Origin: Scalesia atractyloides
Taxonomy: Eukaryota; Streptophyta; Magnoliopsida; Asterales; Asteraceae
DNA length: 64,000 nt
Assembly (NCBI GenBank): GCA_947069175.1
Contig: CAMTDV010000030.1
Span: forward strand, 101,084,411-101,148,410
Direction: 5' to 3'
Positions 46,376 to 58,401 of this stretch are shown piece by piece (positions within the stretch are counted from its first letter, which is position 1; each line of letters begins with the position of its first letter). The position numbers and the translations under genes were made by a program. The notes under the pieces were generated by a model. The model had not been told where the DNA came from. It saw nothing but the letters and a program-made list of their open reading frames with translations, and made no database searches.

Positions 46376-47719
46376 CTAGTTAAGTGGTTGGTTTGGTCCG
46401 TTAACATCTTCAACAGGATTGGCATTGATGTTATAAACTCTTCCCCTTGCTGGCGGTGGAGCTGGATTTGCTTGGTTTGCTTGGTTAACTGGGTTTGCCT
46501 GAGCTTGGGCATTTATGATGTTAACCAAACGAGGGCACGTGTTTCTAAAATGGGTAGGGTCGCCACAATTGAAACAAGCTCGAACATTTGGGTACATGGG
46601 GTATTGAGGTTGTTGATATGTTTGGATCATGGGTTGAGTAGGGGTTGAGGTTTGGTTTTGAGGGGTGCGGCAAACGTTGCTCAAATGACCGTAGCGTCCA
46701 CAATTCGCACATAGTCGACAGGGTAAGGTAGATGGATGGTGATAGAAACAGGTGTTGCATTGAGGGTGAGGTCCAATGTAAGGTTTCTTGTTTGGGTAAG
46801 TTGAGTTGGGTGCTACTTGAGCGTTTGGGATAGTTTGAGGAGGTACAACTTGTGAAGCTGGTTGGTTACGTTGGGTGACGGCGAAGATTTGCCCATCACG
46901 TTTTCTCTTAGAAGTAGGTGGTGCAAAGGATTCGGTTCGGGTGTGGTTTGAGGTTTCGGTTGATGCTTTATCCTTCTTCTTCTCCTCCTTGAAGTCTTTG
47001 TTTCGGATTCGGTTCTCAGTGAGCGCGGTTGCTAGCTCCATTGCTGCTTCCAAAGTTGCAGGCGAGGTACTTATTATAGAGTCTTGAATCTTTGATGGAA
47101 GACCACGAATGTAGTGCTCGATCAAACGGTAGAGGGGAGTAAACAAGTTGGGAACCATTTGATTTAACTCAAGGAATCTCTTGTTGTATGTGGTGTGGTC
47201 GCCTTCCTTTTGTTTTAAAGCATGAAACTCATCCTCCAATTTCTTGATTTCACTTCTTGGGCAAAACCGTCTTGTCATGATTCCCTTCAACTCTTCCCAA
47301 GCCAAGGTCATAGTTTCTTCAACACCACGTTTGGTCTTTTCTGTATTCCACCATGTGAGTGCCGTTCCAAGTAAGCGACCGGTAGCATAACGCACTTTGC
47401 GATCATCGGGGCAATCGCAATTTAGAAAAGTGTTCTCCATTTCTTCGAACCAATGGAGGAGAGCGGTGACACCTTCAGTACCTTCGTATTTTGGAGGATC
47501 GCAGGATTTGAAATGTTTGTAGGTGCATTTAGTGACTGAAGGATTGATAGTGTTTTGATCTTCTTGCTGAGTTGGGTTAACGGAATTAGCGGTAAGGGCT
47601 TGTTGAACTTGAACTACGATGTTGGGTATTACGGTCGCCATTTGCTGAGCGATTTGGGTAGCCATGCGTTCACGGGCTTTTCCTGCTCTCATTTTCCTAC
47701 GAGCGAGGCTAGAAGACAT
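46376..47719 (-). CDS. gag: Retrotransposon Gag, intact, two zinc knuckles
   Basis: 447 aa, unbroken. The N-terminal ~65 aa is basic then Gln-rich. The retrotransposon gag domain follows (about aa 70-230), with the family pattern LLHWFEEMENTF .. ALTWWN and FLELNQMVPNL. A Lys/Glu-rich linker and a Pro/Gln/Asn-rich part lead to two CCHC knuckles, CANCGRYGHLSNVC (about aa 335-350) and CFNCGDPTHFRNTC (about 381-394). It packages element RNA into cytoplasmic particles. The stop comes well before the polypurine tract and no protease follows in any frame. An intact gag in a gag-only element suggests its product is still under selection, or the copy is simply new. Confidence 0.93.
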   Translation of the reverse strand: MSSSLARRKMRAGKARERMATQIAQQMATVIPNIVVQVQQALTANSVNPTQQEDQNTINPSVTKCTYKHFKSCDPPKYEGTEGVTALLHWFEEMENTFLNCDCPDDRKVRYATGRLLGTALTWWNTEKTKRGVEETMTLAWEELKGIMTRRFCPRSEIKKLEDEFHALKQKEGDHTTYNKRFLELNQMVPNLFTPLYRLIEHYIRGLPSKIQDSIISTSPATLEAAMELATALTENRIRNKDFKEEKKKDKASTETSNHTRTESFAPPTSKRKRDGQIFAVTQRNQPASQVVPPQTIPNAQVAPNSTYPNKKPYIGPHPQCNTCFYHHPSTLPCRLCANCGRYGHLSNVCRTPQNQTSTPTQPMIQTYQQPQYPMYPNVRACFNCGDPTHFRNTCPRLVNIINAQAQANPVNQANQANPAPPPARGRVYNINANPVEDVNGPNQPLN

Positions 47720-48483
47720 CTACAAGGAATACATGTCAAGAGTATGAGTTGAATGCCTTTGGGATCGTGGGTCGTGTTTGGGATTGAACGTTCATAAAAT
47801 AATTATAGAAAAATAATTCTACTACATCCATAGGATGTCTTGGGCTTTGCTTGCTGTTAGGCCCGTCATGCCGCCATACTTTACCTGTGTAATCATGTGG
47901 GCCCCCATGAATACCGGTTTTTCATATGGTTCGCACGGTTTCTGCCTGGTTGCGTTCACAAAACCCGGAGAAAATCGAGAGATATGTATACAACGTGTGA
48001 TATTCGGAATGTGTCCAGGTGTAGACACGGTGACATCTCAAAGGGAGGTTAGTTCGAACGACGTTTGGTGTGGCATGCTTTGGCCTAATAGGTCCGTCGT
48101 ACTCTCATCGTTAGTCCCCAGGTAGGCAAACTGGTCCGTTATTTTGGATTTATACGAATGCCAACCTAGACAGGACGTTCCGACTACCGGTACTTGTACC
48201 CTTCCAGTTACTACATGCCCGTCGCAGAACTTACTTTGATGGGATTTGAAAATTGCATAAAATCTTTGGATACTGAGAGTATGAAAATAAATTGAATACA
48301 TGAACATCGATATATGTATATATGTATAATGAATGAGCATGTATGTTTGACTGAAATGTAAACAAATATGAAACAAATAAATATCACAAGTTTGTATGTA
48401 ACCACCTAATCAATTTAAAATTTAGGCAGACTATAATATAGGCTCTAAGGGTCTAATAACCTATCCTATATCCCTATAGTCAT
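47720..48483 (-). other. 5' leader of the young element
   Basis: Between the primer site and gag. Presumably holds the packaging signal. Short open frames here resemble nothing known. Confidence 0.6.
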
Positions 48484-48484
48484 G

Positions 48485-48496
48485 GCTCTGATACCA
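48485..48496 (-). promoter_or_regulatory. Primer binding site (initiator tRNA-Met)
   Basis: Minus strand TGGTATCAGAGC, three bases inside the 5' LTR end, complementary to the 3' end of plant initiator tRNA-Met. It fixes the element's direction as minus. Confidence 0.95.
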
Positions 48497-48499
48497 ATC

Positions 48500-51028
48500 T
48501 GTCACACCCCGACCCGCAGCGGAAAAGGTGATCGGGGCATAATTGGGTTATCATCAAAGCTCATGACATTTATTATATGTTTCATATTCATTAATACAAT
48601 TTAATGGAAATTTACAATAAATGATACAACATGTTCTAACTATCAGTCTAAGCTTCTTGTTTCTCTTCTAAGGCATATCCTATGTTTTCCTTGCTTCAAC
48701 CTGTCCACCTGTATCATGTGTAAAAAGGTTTTTGGATCAACATAATGTTGGCGAGTGAATCCTATGGAAAAACATTTGAACGAGTTTATCCAATTGATTA
48801 TAAATAATGTGCATACCTCATATGAGTAAATGTAGATGTAAATTTATTCACACAACACATAATATTGTATATTGAACATACAAACACCAAATGATAGTTT
48901 TGAGGCACGCGTTGTTCTCGTCTCACACGAGGAACTGATGGGCCTAATAAATGAGTTTTGAGGCACGCGTTGTTCTTACGAACTGATGGGCCTAATGTAT
49001 GAGTTTTGAGGCACGCGTTGTTCTCGTCTCACACGAGGAACTGATGGGCCTAATAAATGAGTTTTGAGGCACGCGTTGTTCTTACGAACTGATGGGCCTA
49101 AATAAATGAGTTTTGAGGCACGCGTTGTTCTTACGAACTGATGGGCCTAAATAATTTGTATACAACTTTGACAATATGAAATACATCACAACCAAACAAT
49201 AGTTACATTCTAATTTAGTTCATATAATGGTATAGCACGAATTTGCATAAGAGAATTAGTTTAAGCGACACATAATACACCCCAAAACATGAATAAAAAG
49301 GGGAGTTTGTAAGAATTCACTCACATTGGGTGCGTTCGGTTGATGACGTTGAATGCACGCGAAAAGGTGCTAACCACGAGTGAAATTAACCTAGATAAAT
49401 CGCATTACGGTTCGGTAAGTAAACGGGTTTTATGAATCTATTTTAGTAGGATTGTTGGGTGTATTTTTGTGAGTTTGAGGCTATTTTTTAACCTTAAAAA
49501 TGTTATTTTTAAGTATTTATAATTGATTTTTAATTAAAATAATTAAATAAAAATAATTAAAAAATATTTTATTTTATTGCTACAGTAACTTTGACCAGCG
49601 TTGACCGGTTTAATGGCATGTTGTTGTGCGCTCGGTGAGGCTCGAACCCGAGACCTCCCGTACGCGTGCACGCAGCTCTACCAACTGAGCTACGTGTCTA
49701 ACCCGTTATATATCCGATTTTAATTATATATATATATTAATTAGATTTAACAGAAATCCTTTGTTATTAAAAATGAATTAAATCTCCAGAATCGGTGCGC
49801 TCCACAGGTCTCGAACCCGGGACCTGTGGGTTAGCGGACACACACTCCACCGCTGGACTGTGTGTCACACTTGGTTATAACTCGGTTATCAATATACTTA
49901 ACATATACTTAAAACAACCCGGTTCAGTTTGTGGAAAAAGGGATTTTTATTAAAGCAGCGTGTGTGAAACCGGAATCGAACTCGTGACCTTAGCGTTAAA
50001 AGTGCACACAGTCCACCGCTGGACTGTGTGTCTAACCCGTTAAATATCTTGATTTTAATTATACTTAACCATTATCGAAATGTCGTCTTCTTCACTGTTT
50101 TAACCGGAAGTGACGACGGACTGGATTCGAATGTTGATTCAAGTTTATTTAGCGTTTAATGATCAATTACAAATGATATAAAAGTAAAAAGGGAAGGAAA
50201 ATAGGCGTGAGATGTACCGACTGGTTTTACTCTGTTTTCCGTCAAAACTCCGGCGACAGAACTCTTTTTCCGGCGACAAGTATTTTGCAGCAGAAAGTCT
50301 TCCGAAGGCTTGCAAAGGTTGTGGGTGTCTTCGGTGAAAGTTTAGTGGGTTCAGTAACCTCGGAGATTACTGATACGGTTTTCCGGCGAGTGTAATAAAA
50401 ATTTCCGGCGAGTGATTCTTGTGTTTCCGGCGACTAGCGTTAAAACAGAGAGCGAGAGATGAGAGTATGGTTTAGAGGTGTGAGAGCGATGAGATGAGTT
50501 GTGCGGTTTAAACACCTTGTGGACGTCGGTTATTTATAGGTGTTTTCCGAACCGAATCGAGTCGGTTCCAAAGGTAGGTTCATGATTGGCGTAAACACGG
50601 AAAGGAAATCACAATTACGCGTCCCGGTCAATCAAGATTCGTGAAAAAAGGAAAGAGTTACAGGCTGTTTACGCGTGAAGTTCTTTTGGGCGGCAATTCA
50701 CTGAATTTGACTTCCTAACTTGAATATTTGAATTAATTGATTCTCTTCATTAACAGAAAATCAAAGTGGCGGAGTGGTTTACGGTGTGTGAGTTAAGCGT
50801 TGGTTTGACCCGGTACAGACCCGAGTTCGAACCCCGGCATGAGTAAATCATTTTTATTTTGTTATTTTTGATAGATTTTCAAAAACTAAATACATATTCC
50901 CGCATAATAATTGATTACGGATCGTTTAAAATTATTTTGGGCATTTAATTCGCAACCAAAAATTTGACTGACTGTTCGGTTGATAAACGGAGCGGGTTTG
51001 GTAAATCCGTTTTTTGACGGATGTTACA
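48500..51028 (-). repeat. 5' LTR of the young element
   Basis: Same as the 3' LTR except T at 49558. Carries the minisatellite at 48897-49153 and tRNA-like blocks at 49626-49699, 49795-49870, 49959-50036 (minus) and 50765-50843 (plus). Confidence 0.95.
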
Positions 51029-51033
51029 GTTAC

Positions 51034-51540
51034 AGTGTTTTGGTTAATCGATTTTAAAGGTTATAGCAGATCAGTTATGGGTGATTAATCGTTAATTTAG
51101 GCCTAGCTAAAAATAACTCATTTTTTAACATGGAATAAATTGTTATTACATATTTCTATACATTAGCATGATACATAGTATTAAATTTACATATAATCTA
51201 TAATATTAATATCGAACATTCAAACAAAGTGATATGATATATTTCATAAATTCATATAAACATTCAACCAAAACGATATGAAAAATCCATAACTACTAAA
51301 AACGTTCAAGCAAAAACATCTAATATTAAAAAATGGTGAAAAGTCCTAAATCCGACAAAAATTTGACTACATGTCGGTTCGGTTGGATTATGGTGGATAT
51401 GAAAACATTGATAATCATAACCGACCTGCTACATTGGATTTTTAGAAAAAAATCATTAACCGGCCCACTGGTTTTTAATTTGGTTTTAACAGTTCAATAT
51501 TGTTTAATTCGGTTTTTTTTTCTTTTTAAACCCCTACTTC
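51034..51540. repeat. Right part of the split hAT-like repeat
   Basis: Continues the block at 42720-42832: GGTTAATCGATTTTAAAGG, TCGGTTCGGTTGGATT, CATAACCGACC and an end AAACCCCTAC. Confidence 0.4.
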
Positions 51541-51951
51541 ATGCCTATCTTGTCACATTTTCTTGCCTACTTCATGCCAAAATTTCTTATGGAATTCATG
51601 CTGATTAATGCTTCTTTAGTACGATGTTTAATTCCATGCATGCATTTGGAAGTAACGTTCATGACAATCTTTCAATATTTTAGTCAAATATTTCTTATTA
51701 GTTTATCTTCTAAGAAGACAATAAAATGAAACTCTTGTCTTGGGTTAATTGTTGTATTGGGTAGTTTAATAACACACATTTGTCATATATATTCAAACTT
51801 CAGATTTCAGAATTTATTTATAGAAAGTTAACGTTTTCTGAGTATCCGAAACGCTGGACCTCGTCCAACATCCAGACATGCCACATCAACATGTCAACCC
51901 GTTTTTTCTTTTAATACGTAACCATTTAAACCTTCACCTCATTATACACCT
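51541..51951. other. Intergenic, no gene seen
   Basis: AT-rich, nothing recognised. Confidence 0.5.
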
Positions 51952-52243
51952 CAGAGTCGTCTCCAAAAACTCTTAAAAAAATTAGGCCTCGGGCGACAAT
52001 AAAAAAAGGGGACCCAAAATTGTGGTTAAATTAAAGAAAATAAAATGAAGATGGTGGAGCCAAGACTTGAACTTGAGATTTTTGCATTATCTTGAGATGA
52101 TTTTCCACTCCGCCACCAACATTATTTTGCTTAACAAATGGATGCACATAGTATATAATAAAAGTTTATAAAAACCTTTCGGGCACTTTAAAAATTTGGG
52201 CCTCAGGCGAAGACACGGTTTGTCGGCCCAAGAGCTGGCCCTA
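51952..52243. mobile_element. Probable hAT-like MITE containing a tRNA-like core
   Basis: Left end CAGAGTCGTCTC, right end reverse complement AGGGCCAGCTCTTGGGC. GGCCTCGGGCGA and GGGCCTCAGGCGA lie near the two ends. No clear target duplication. The tRNA-like core is listed separately. Confidence 0.4.
52053..52117 (-). other. tRNA-Ser-like sequence
   Basis: Minus strand starts GGTGGCGGAGTGG and ends GGCTCCACC, which pair as an acceptor stem. AGTTCAAGTCTTGG resembles a T arm. At 65 nt with weak inner arms, it is a tRNA relic or a mimic. Confidence 0.55.
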
Positions 52244-54550
52244 TCCACTCGTCTCATTATCACCTCATCACATCACTTACTTTTCATTTTATTTAAACTA
52301 TATCTAATTCATATAATCTATTTATAATTTATTTAATCAATAATATTAATTATTTTTATTAAAATATTAAAAAATACGGAAAAATAAAATTAATAACAAG
52401 ATTATTTGTTTATATTTTATATTATTTTGTTATATAGTATATTTATTTGATAATAAATTCAAAATATAATCTTAAGAGACCATCCTCGTATGCAACCAGC
52501 TGTGCATTCGGGTGTCGACTCATGCGGTTCAGCGGTTGCTTATTAGTTTAATTATATAGTTTGTTTAGGTTTAATAATATAATTGTTTATGTTTAAATAT
52601 CTAGTTTGTTTATGTTTAAATATCTAGTTTGTGTAATGTTTTTAATGTAATTAATTTGTTTTTTAGTTTAAATTATTTTTATTTTATATATTTGTTTTTT
52701 AAATTTATTTTATTTTTCATTTATACATTTTTGTTATTAATTAATTTTTTTATAATTTAAACAAGCTTTTTTATATATTAAATTGATTTAAAAATTAAGG
52801 GGAGGGGGTCCACATGTGGCTTTTGGACTAGTCTGGTGCACTAAACCGGACAAGCACATTACATCACTCACAACGTGGGGTGGTTCGGATTGATGTGGTT
52901 TGTTTTATGTACTTGATTTCAAACCCAGCGATGTGGAAGCTCTTAGTATGAATTGGTGATCATGAGCAATGTCAATTTCTAAAAGCATTTGAAAATTGTA
53001 ACTATTGTTGCATGTTGATAGAAAGATCCATACCACTAGGCATGAGATTGTAAAATACATGAAAAAGACTTTTCTAGTTTAAGGTTTTCTTAGTAGTCTT
53101 GTTGGGTTGTTCCTTATCTTCTCGGGATGGACAACTTCAGGTGTAGATATCATAGAAAACTGTTATAAGGGCTGAGGCTATCCTCCCAATAATCATGGCA
53201 GCAATGATCCATCATAGATTTGATGTGTGATATGTATATATGTACATATATGAGAGCAAGGAAGATAAACGAGCGTAGTGAGCTATGAAGGGATTAGTAG
53301 TCGGTAGACACCGATCCGAACCCATTATAGAAGTACCCTCTACAAGCCCGTGGTCTACTATGAAGTAGCTCTAGCTACATTATTCTATATTTTTCGTTAT
53401 TGACAAGTTTTTCTTTATACCTTTCTTACCATATGTGGATAACCTACATAAAATGTTGATGTACTTAGTACTAGTCTGATACCTTAACTCATCCTAGGCC
53501 GCTTAGGTATAACCACGACGTTTAGTAAAAGACTAGGATATTTGGCTTCAACTGCGGTACTTAGCTCCAGATGTGGCACATGGTGGCACTTAGCATGTGC
53601 CGTGACATTTAGACCCGTCATGAACCCTTAGCTAGCTCCAAATGTGGAATTTATCCCCTGCTACACCATTTAATTCCCAATGCAACATTTAGATCTAATT
53701 GCAAGACTTAGTTCCAAATATAGCATTCAAAGCCTATTTTTATAAGGCTAGTTCAACTAGATTTGGACGTCCGACTTTGTCTTTTCAATTAAAGACATTC
53801 TCATAGTGGCAGAAAGCACGACTTCGTATATTTTCGAAACGAATGCTTAATTTAAAGGTCCAACCAGAGTTATCTATCGTCTTTGGAATCTAAAAGAAAC
53901 CTTCTTATCTAAGGGTATCATACCAATTCTAGGAATAAAAGTTTGAGCACTAATATTACTTTGTGAAATAACCTCTGCTTCGATCATTTATACACATTTG
54001 CACATATATGTACATTGTTGAACATAGATATAAATACTTATGTTTCAATTTTAAACACGTATATATATAAAGAATCCTCATCTCCACCATACATTCATCT
54101 ATTCTTTGGTGTAGATTAAATCAAGTACAAAAATGTTACTTTTTTCATAGAAAAAGGTAAAGCCTGCAAAAAGTGTTTTTTAGAATTGTTACAGTCTTGA
54201 CACAAAAGTGTGTTTGTCTGTAAGTGTTACACAAAAAACTTATTAAAAAATGTAACATATTGTTACGTGCATTACATAACTAAAAACCTTCGTAAATTCT
54301 GAAAATTGTAACACTTGAAGTTCAAATTTAAAAAAAAAACTATTATATTAACCCATAAAATGTGCAACATGTGAAGTTCAAAAAAATGTAACACATTCAC
54401 ACATTCTCCCTCTTTTATCTTCTGACAAAAAAATGTATACAGTTTCAGAAAAAGTTGACTGTCAAAAAGTGTAACACGTGGCATTTTTGTGTCCATACAA
54501 ATAATTTTTTTTAAGTTTCTTTAACTAGAGTGGGATTTCTCTATATAATT
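52244..54550. other. Intergenic, no gene seen
   Basis: Very AT-rich at 52250-52790. At 53530-53730 a degenerate ~25-bp motif recurs (CTTAGCTCCAGATGTGGCAC, TTAGCTAGCTCCAAATGTGG, CTTAGTTCCAAATATAGC). No credible ORF. Confidence 0.5.
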
Positions 54551-54582
<32 letters not shown>

Positions 54583-54606
54583 ATATATATATATATATAT
54601 ATATAT
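54551..54606. repeat. (AC)n-(TA)n microsatellite
   Basis: CACACA run followed by TATATA. A similar compound run is at 55014-55060, on the other side of the MITE. Confidence 0.9.
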
Positions 54607-55013
54607 AGGGTGTGAGTTGGCTACAAAGTCTATTTTCCTACAAAGTGTACAAAATCATAAAACACTACAATTTCAGTCATAAAACACACCCAAAAACCCA
54701 CAAATAGCAAAGTGAAGATTACTAAAACGCCATATTTTTGGGTTTTGTGTTATGTTTTGGATGATAAGGCTTTGATTATCGAATGACTAAAATTAGTATG
54801 TTTTATGTTGCCTATCTTGTTGTGTTTTATATTCACAGTACTACGATGGTGTTTATGAAGTTTTTATGGAGTGTTAGGGTTTGAATATTGTGTTTTAGTG
54901 ATCTTTACTCTATTATTTGTGGGTTTTGAGTGTATTGTATGGCTGAAATTGTGGTGTTTTATGACTTTGTACACTTTATAGGAAAAACGGACTTTGTAGC
55001 CGAACCTCACCCT
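54607..55013. mobile_element. ~407-bp foldback MITE between microsatellites
   Basis: Left AGGGTGTGAGTTGGCTACAAA; right reverse complement AGGGTGAGGTTCGGCTACAAA, followed by matching AGTGTACAAA(A/G)TCATAAAACAC on both arms. The flanks are (AC)/(TA) tracts, so no unique target duplication can be read. No ORF; an open frame at 54930-55202 runs through the repeats. Confidence 0.8.
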
Positions 55014-55059
<46 letters not shown>

Positions 55060-55094
55060 CCAAATTCATAAAAGCAACGGCTTTTTGCTGCGGT

Positions 55095-55420
55095 GCATGG
55101 CTAGATATATTCCAAATAATTATTGAGGGACAAATGACTCCATTTATTCTTCAAACTCCCTCTTCCTCATTTCATGAAATATTCATCTTGTCCGAAGAAT
55201 GATGCTGACTAGGATTCTACCACATCCAATCTTAGGTTTACACTCAACTCTTGGAATCAACTTAATTAAGCATTACAATTTACATGTCAGCAACAAAATA
55301 TTGACAAGTTGATGCTGGGAACCTTTTTAGTGACCAATTTATATATGCATGGTCCTCCATATAAGTATATTCTGATTTGGGAATTTTATAATCAACATAA
55401 CCCATATTTTCTATTGTAGC
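55095..55420. repeat. Duplicated intergenic block, copy B (partner 33165-33490)
   Basis: Same ordered motifs as the partner, with small indels. Confidence 0.8.
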
Positions 55421-55670
55421 CACAAGGGAGGTATGGAATAGCCATAATCACTTACAACATAAAGAAAAGCATGCACACATCTCCCTGTATACACAGGCAC
55501 ATACATATACATATGAAAAACATTATCGTTAATGACTTATAATCTAACTACTATACCAATTACGCTACCTATCTTCAATTAATATTGATTTTGTAGCAAC
55601 TCTTTCATGACCGCTGTAAACCATTATTTGTTAGAGATACGGTGTCATGAGAGAAATTTTCCAAAAGAAT

Positions 55671-55995
55671 AAGGGGCTGTGTGACAACTTTTGAATGGTT
55701 AAGTGTTGAACCAGTAAGAAGTCTGAATCATTAAGTGCTGAATGAGTAAGAAGTTTGAACCGTTAATGCTTAACCATTCAAAGGCAAACATAATGCTTAA
55801 CCATTCAAAGGCAAATGTCTGACCAATTCAGATTAGAGGTTTTAACCATTGAGATCAGTATAATGCTTAACCATTCAGAAGCAAACGTCTGAACCATTCA
55901 GACATCTGCTTGTGAAATAAACAGTCTGAATCATTAAGTGTTGAATCACTATTATGTTTAAATTATTAAGAGTCTCATTAAGAGCTAAACAAACA
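55671..55995. mobile_element. hAT-like MITE (GGGGCTGTGTGACAACTTTTGAATGG type)
   Basis: Left AGGGGCTGTGTGACAAC, right reverse complement AGAGGCTGTTTGTTTAGC. The interior repeats ATGCTTAACCATTCA and GTCTGAACCATTCAG. Such elements are widespread in plants. Target duplication not clear. Confidence 0.6.
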
Positions 55996-56499
55996 GCCTC
56001 TAAAAGACTTTCATGACCACCCTTTATAATATACATACATATATATATATATATATATACACTTATTCATCATCTAGATTTTTAGAAAAGGAAGAACTTC
56101 AAAAAAGAACACACATATTGTGATAAAGTGAAAACTAAAATATCAAGGTCATGGATAATGAAATCTTGGAAAGGGGTGAATCAATGAGAAAAAAAGAATA
56201 AAAAGAAGGGATTTTAGCGTCACATACTATTCCAGATCGCAACTTACTCGTCAAGATCTTTATACTTTTATAAGAGTTTTGTGATCCCAACATAATCGGT
56301 TGATCTCAACAAAATTTGAGAATTTGCACGTATTAAGATGAAGATTACAGTGGTTATATAATCCAGAAAATGAGTTATCAAAAATCTAGATTACAAAATT
56401 TGTTCTAATTCAAATAAAGTTGGTTAGATCATACATACACACTTGATCAATGTGGTTATTTGGATGTTATTTTTTTAGTATTTGATCAAAAATTGATCC

Positions 56500-56840
56500 T
56501 GATAACATATTACACAAGTGGAAATAGCAAGAAAGAGAATAACTTTAAAGCCTTTCTGTGTCCAAATAATGCAAGAGGAATCATGTAAAGAGGGGCATTG
56601 TTGTAATTGTAAGCTTGTGAAATTGTTTTTTGGTATACGTATTGCTTCCTCCATCTAAGCCAGTTTTTGTGTTTACTTTTTCATATAGCATAGTTTACAA
56701 GACATGGATTGAGGATTTAAAACAGTGGACAATAACATAAAGAACAACTGCACCTGGTGTTTAAATGAATAAGAATATTAAATGAAAGAATTTATTATAC
56801 ATGTCATGCTATCCTCACAAGAATTTATAATGTTTAAATA
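56500..56840. repeat. Duplicated intergenic block, copy B2 (partner 39350-39690)
   Basis: Same ordered motifs as the partner upstream of the zinc-finger gene. The Athila-like element begins ~40 bp further on, so anything that followed lies outside this window. Confidence 0.8.
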
Positions 56841-56878
56841 GTACTCATGTTTATATATTGGTTGCAAGGTAGGGGCGG

Positions 56879-58401
56879 CGCCCCGGTCAAAGATAATATT
56901 TATAAACCCGATTTACCCTCAACTATGAGTTAGTGGTAGCACGGGGTCGATCCACGAAGAGTCTGTGGTTTGCGTACGGACAAGATTGATTTTTAATAGA
57001 TTGTCACTTTTATGAAGCTTGCTACGAAAACGATTAATTTGTTTATTTGAGAAAGGTGTTGGAATGAACCAACTAATTGTTTGATTAATTAACTAACAGA
57101 ACTTGAAAGTGTGCAATGAAAGTAAATGCGATTGTAAGACAATACTGAGAAAACAAGGTTCACACCAGGTTCAATGATTGCAAGACCTAGGGTTACTACA
57201 CGTTTTAAATTGGTTTAAACGAATTAGTTCATTAACGGCTTAGAATCACAAAGCTTAGGTGTAAATTGCTATCAACGTCATAAACAACGGACCACAATGC
57301 ACTTCATTACTTTGGACAAGTGAAACCTATCAATCGACAAGGCATAAATATGCATATTCATTTCATGAAGTCAAATTTCATAACTCACTCGACAATTCGC
57401 AAATACAATACAAACGTAAGACAATTATCAAAAGATTAAATGCAATTCGAATTGTCACAAACCAAATGTTTAACATATAATAAACCCTAGAAATCTTACA
57501 AAAGTCTACACCGGGGTGAAACCTCCGGGAATTAGCCGCTCATGGTGAACATGACACGATCAATGGATGATTGAGACTTGAGCACAAACATCTTGAAGCT
57601 TTGAAAGTGATGGAGATGATGGTTAGGGTTTGGGATGGATGGTGATGGTGGATGGATTGAAGATTGGATGATGATGGTGATGATGGTAGTGAACTAGGGT
57701 TAAGATCGGAGGGATGATTCAGGTGATTGGGAATGATTGGGGATGATAGAGGTAGGTTAGAGGTGAAGAAGATCCCTATAATGGTTCCAAGATGTGTTTT
57801 TATGCTTCAAAACTCGTCCAGGGGTGTTTAGAAACGGGTTCGGGTGATCCGGTTCGTCAAAATAAGAACAATTGACAAAATTCAGCGTCTGACACAACGA
57901 GGGTGCGTCGGCGACGCTGCCCAGAACTTCCAAATTGCCCCCGACGCACTTGTGTGCTGCCTACGCATGTTTACGAGCGACGGAGTGAACCAGGGTGCGT
58001 CGGCGACACCCCCTGCGTCGGCGACGCAGCCCCTAAATGCCAGTTTCCTACGAAAATTGTTTTCTTCGTAACTTCTTTGTTATAGCTCGTTTTACTCACT
58101 GTTTTCGCCCACGTACTTGTAATTCAGCCCCCTATCATGCTATCTTCAAATATCTTCATTTTAAATCCATTAACCTCCCCCAAAACACATCCAATCTTCG
58201 TTGTTAACCTGGTTTTGTTCATTTCACATCCCCAGTTGATCATGTTCGCTCCCGGTGCTCCGTAAAGCTCCCGAATAGCTCCTTAAACTCTCTTAGACCT
58301 GTAAAACACAAATCCCATCAAAAGTAGGCTATTCGAAACTAAAAGCTATGTAAAAACATGAACTTAAACATGACAAAGTAACGGTTTTCGACCACGTATC
58401 A
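56879..58401 (-). repeat. 3' LTR of the Athila-like element
   Basis: Minus strand begins TGATACGTGGTCG against the polypurine tract. The inner end is recognised by identity with 63868-64000. Short GGTGCGTCGGCGACG repeats lie at 57900-58030. The end at 56879 is approximate (CG instead of the TG/CA seen at 63868). Confidence 0.75.

Larger units (their letters stand above)
42838..51028 (-). mobile_element. Young non-autonomous LTR retrotransposon (TR-GAG-like)
   Basis: Complete element of 8191 bp in minus orientation. LTRs 42838-45366 and 48500-51028 are each 2529 bp, and I found one difference (A at 43896, T at 49558). Flanking GTTAC at 42833-42837 and 51029-51033 is a perfect 5-bp target duplication. 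The internal 3133 bp holds a tRNA-Met primer site, an intact gag and a polypurine tract, but no protease, RT, RNase H or integrase. Elements of this build depend on enzymes of an autonomous relative. The primer site and gag style suggest a Ty3/Gypsy chromovirus lineage (inference). Confidence 0.95.
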
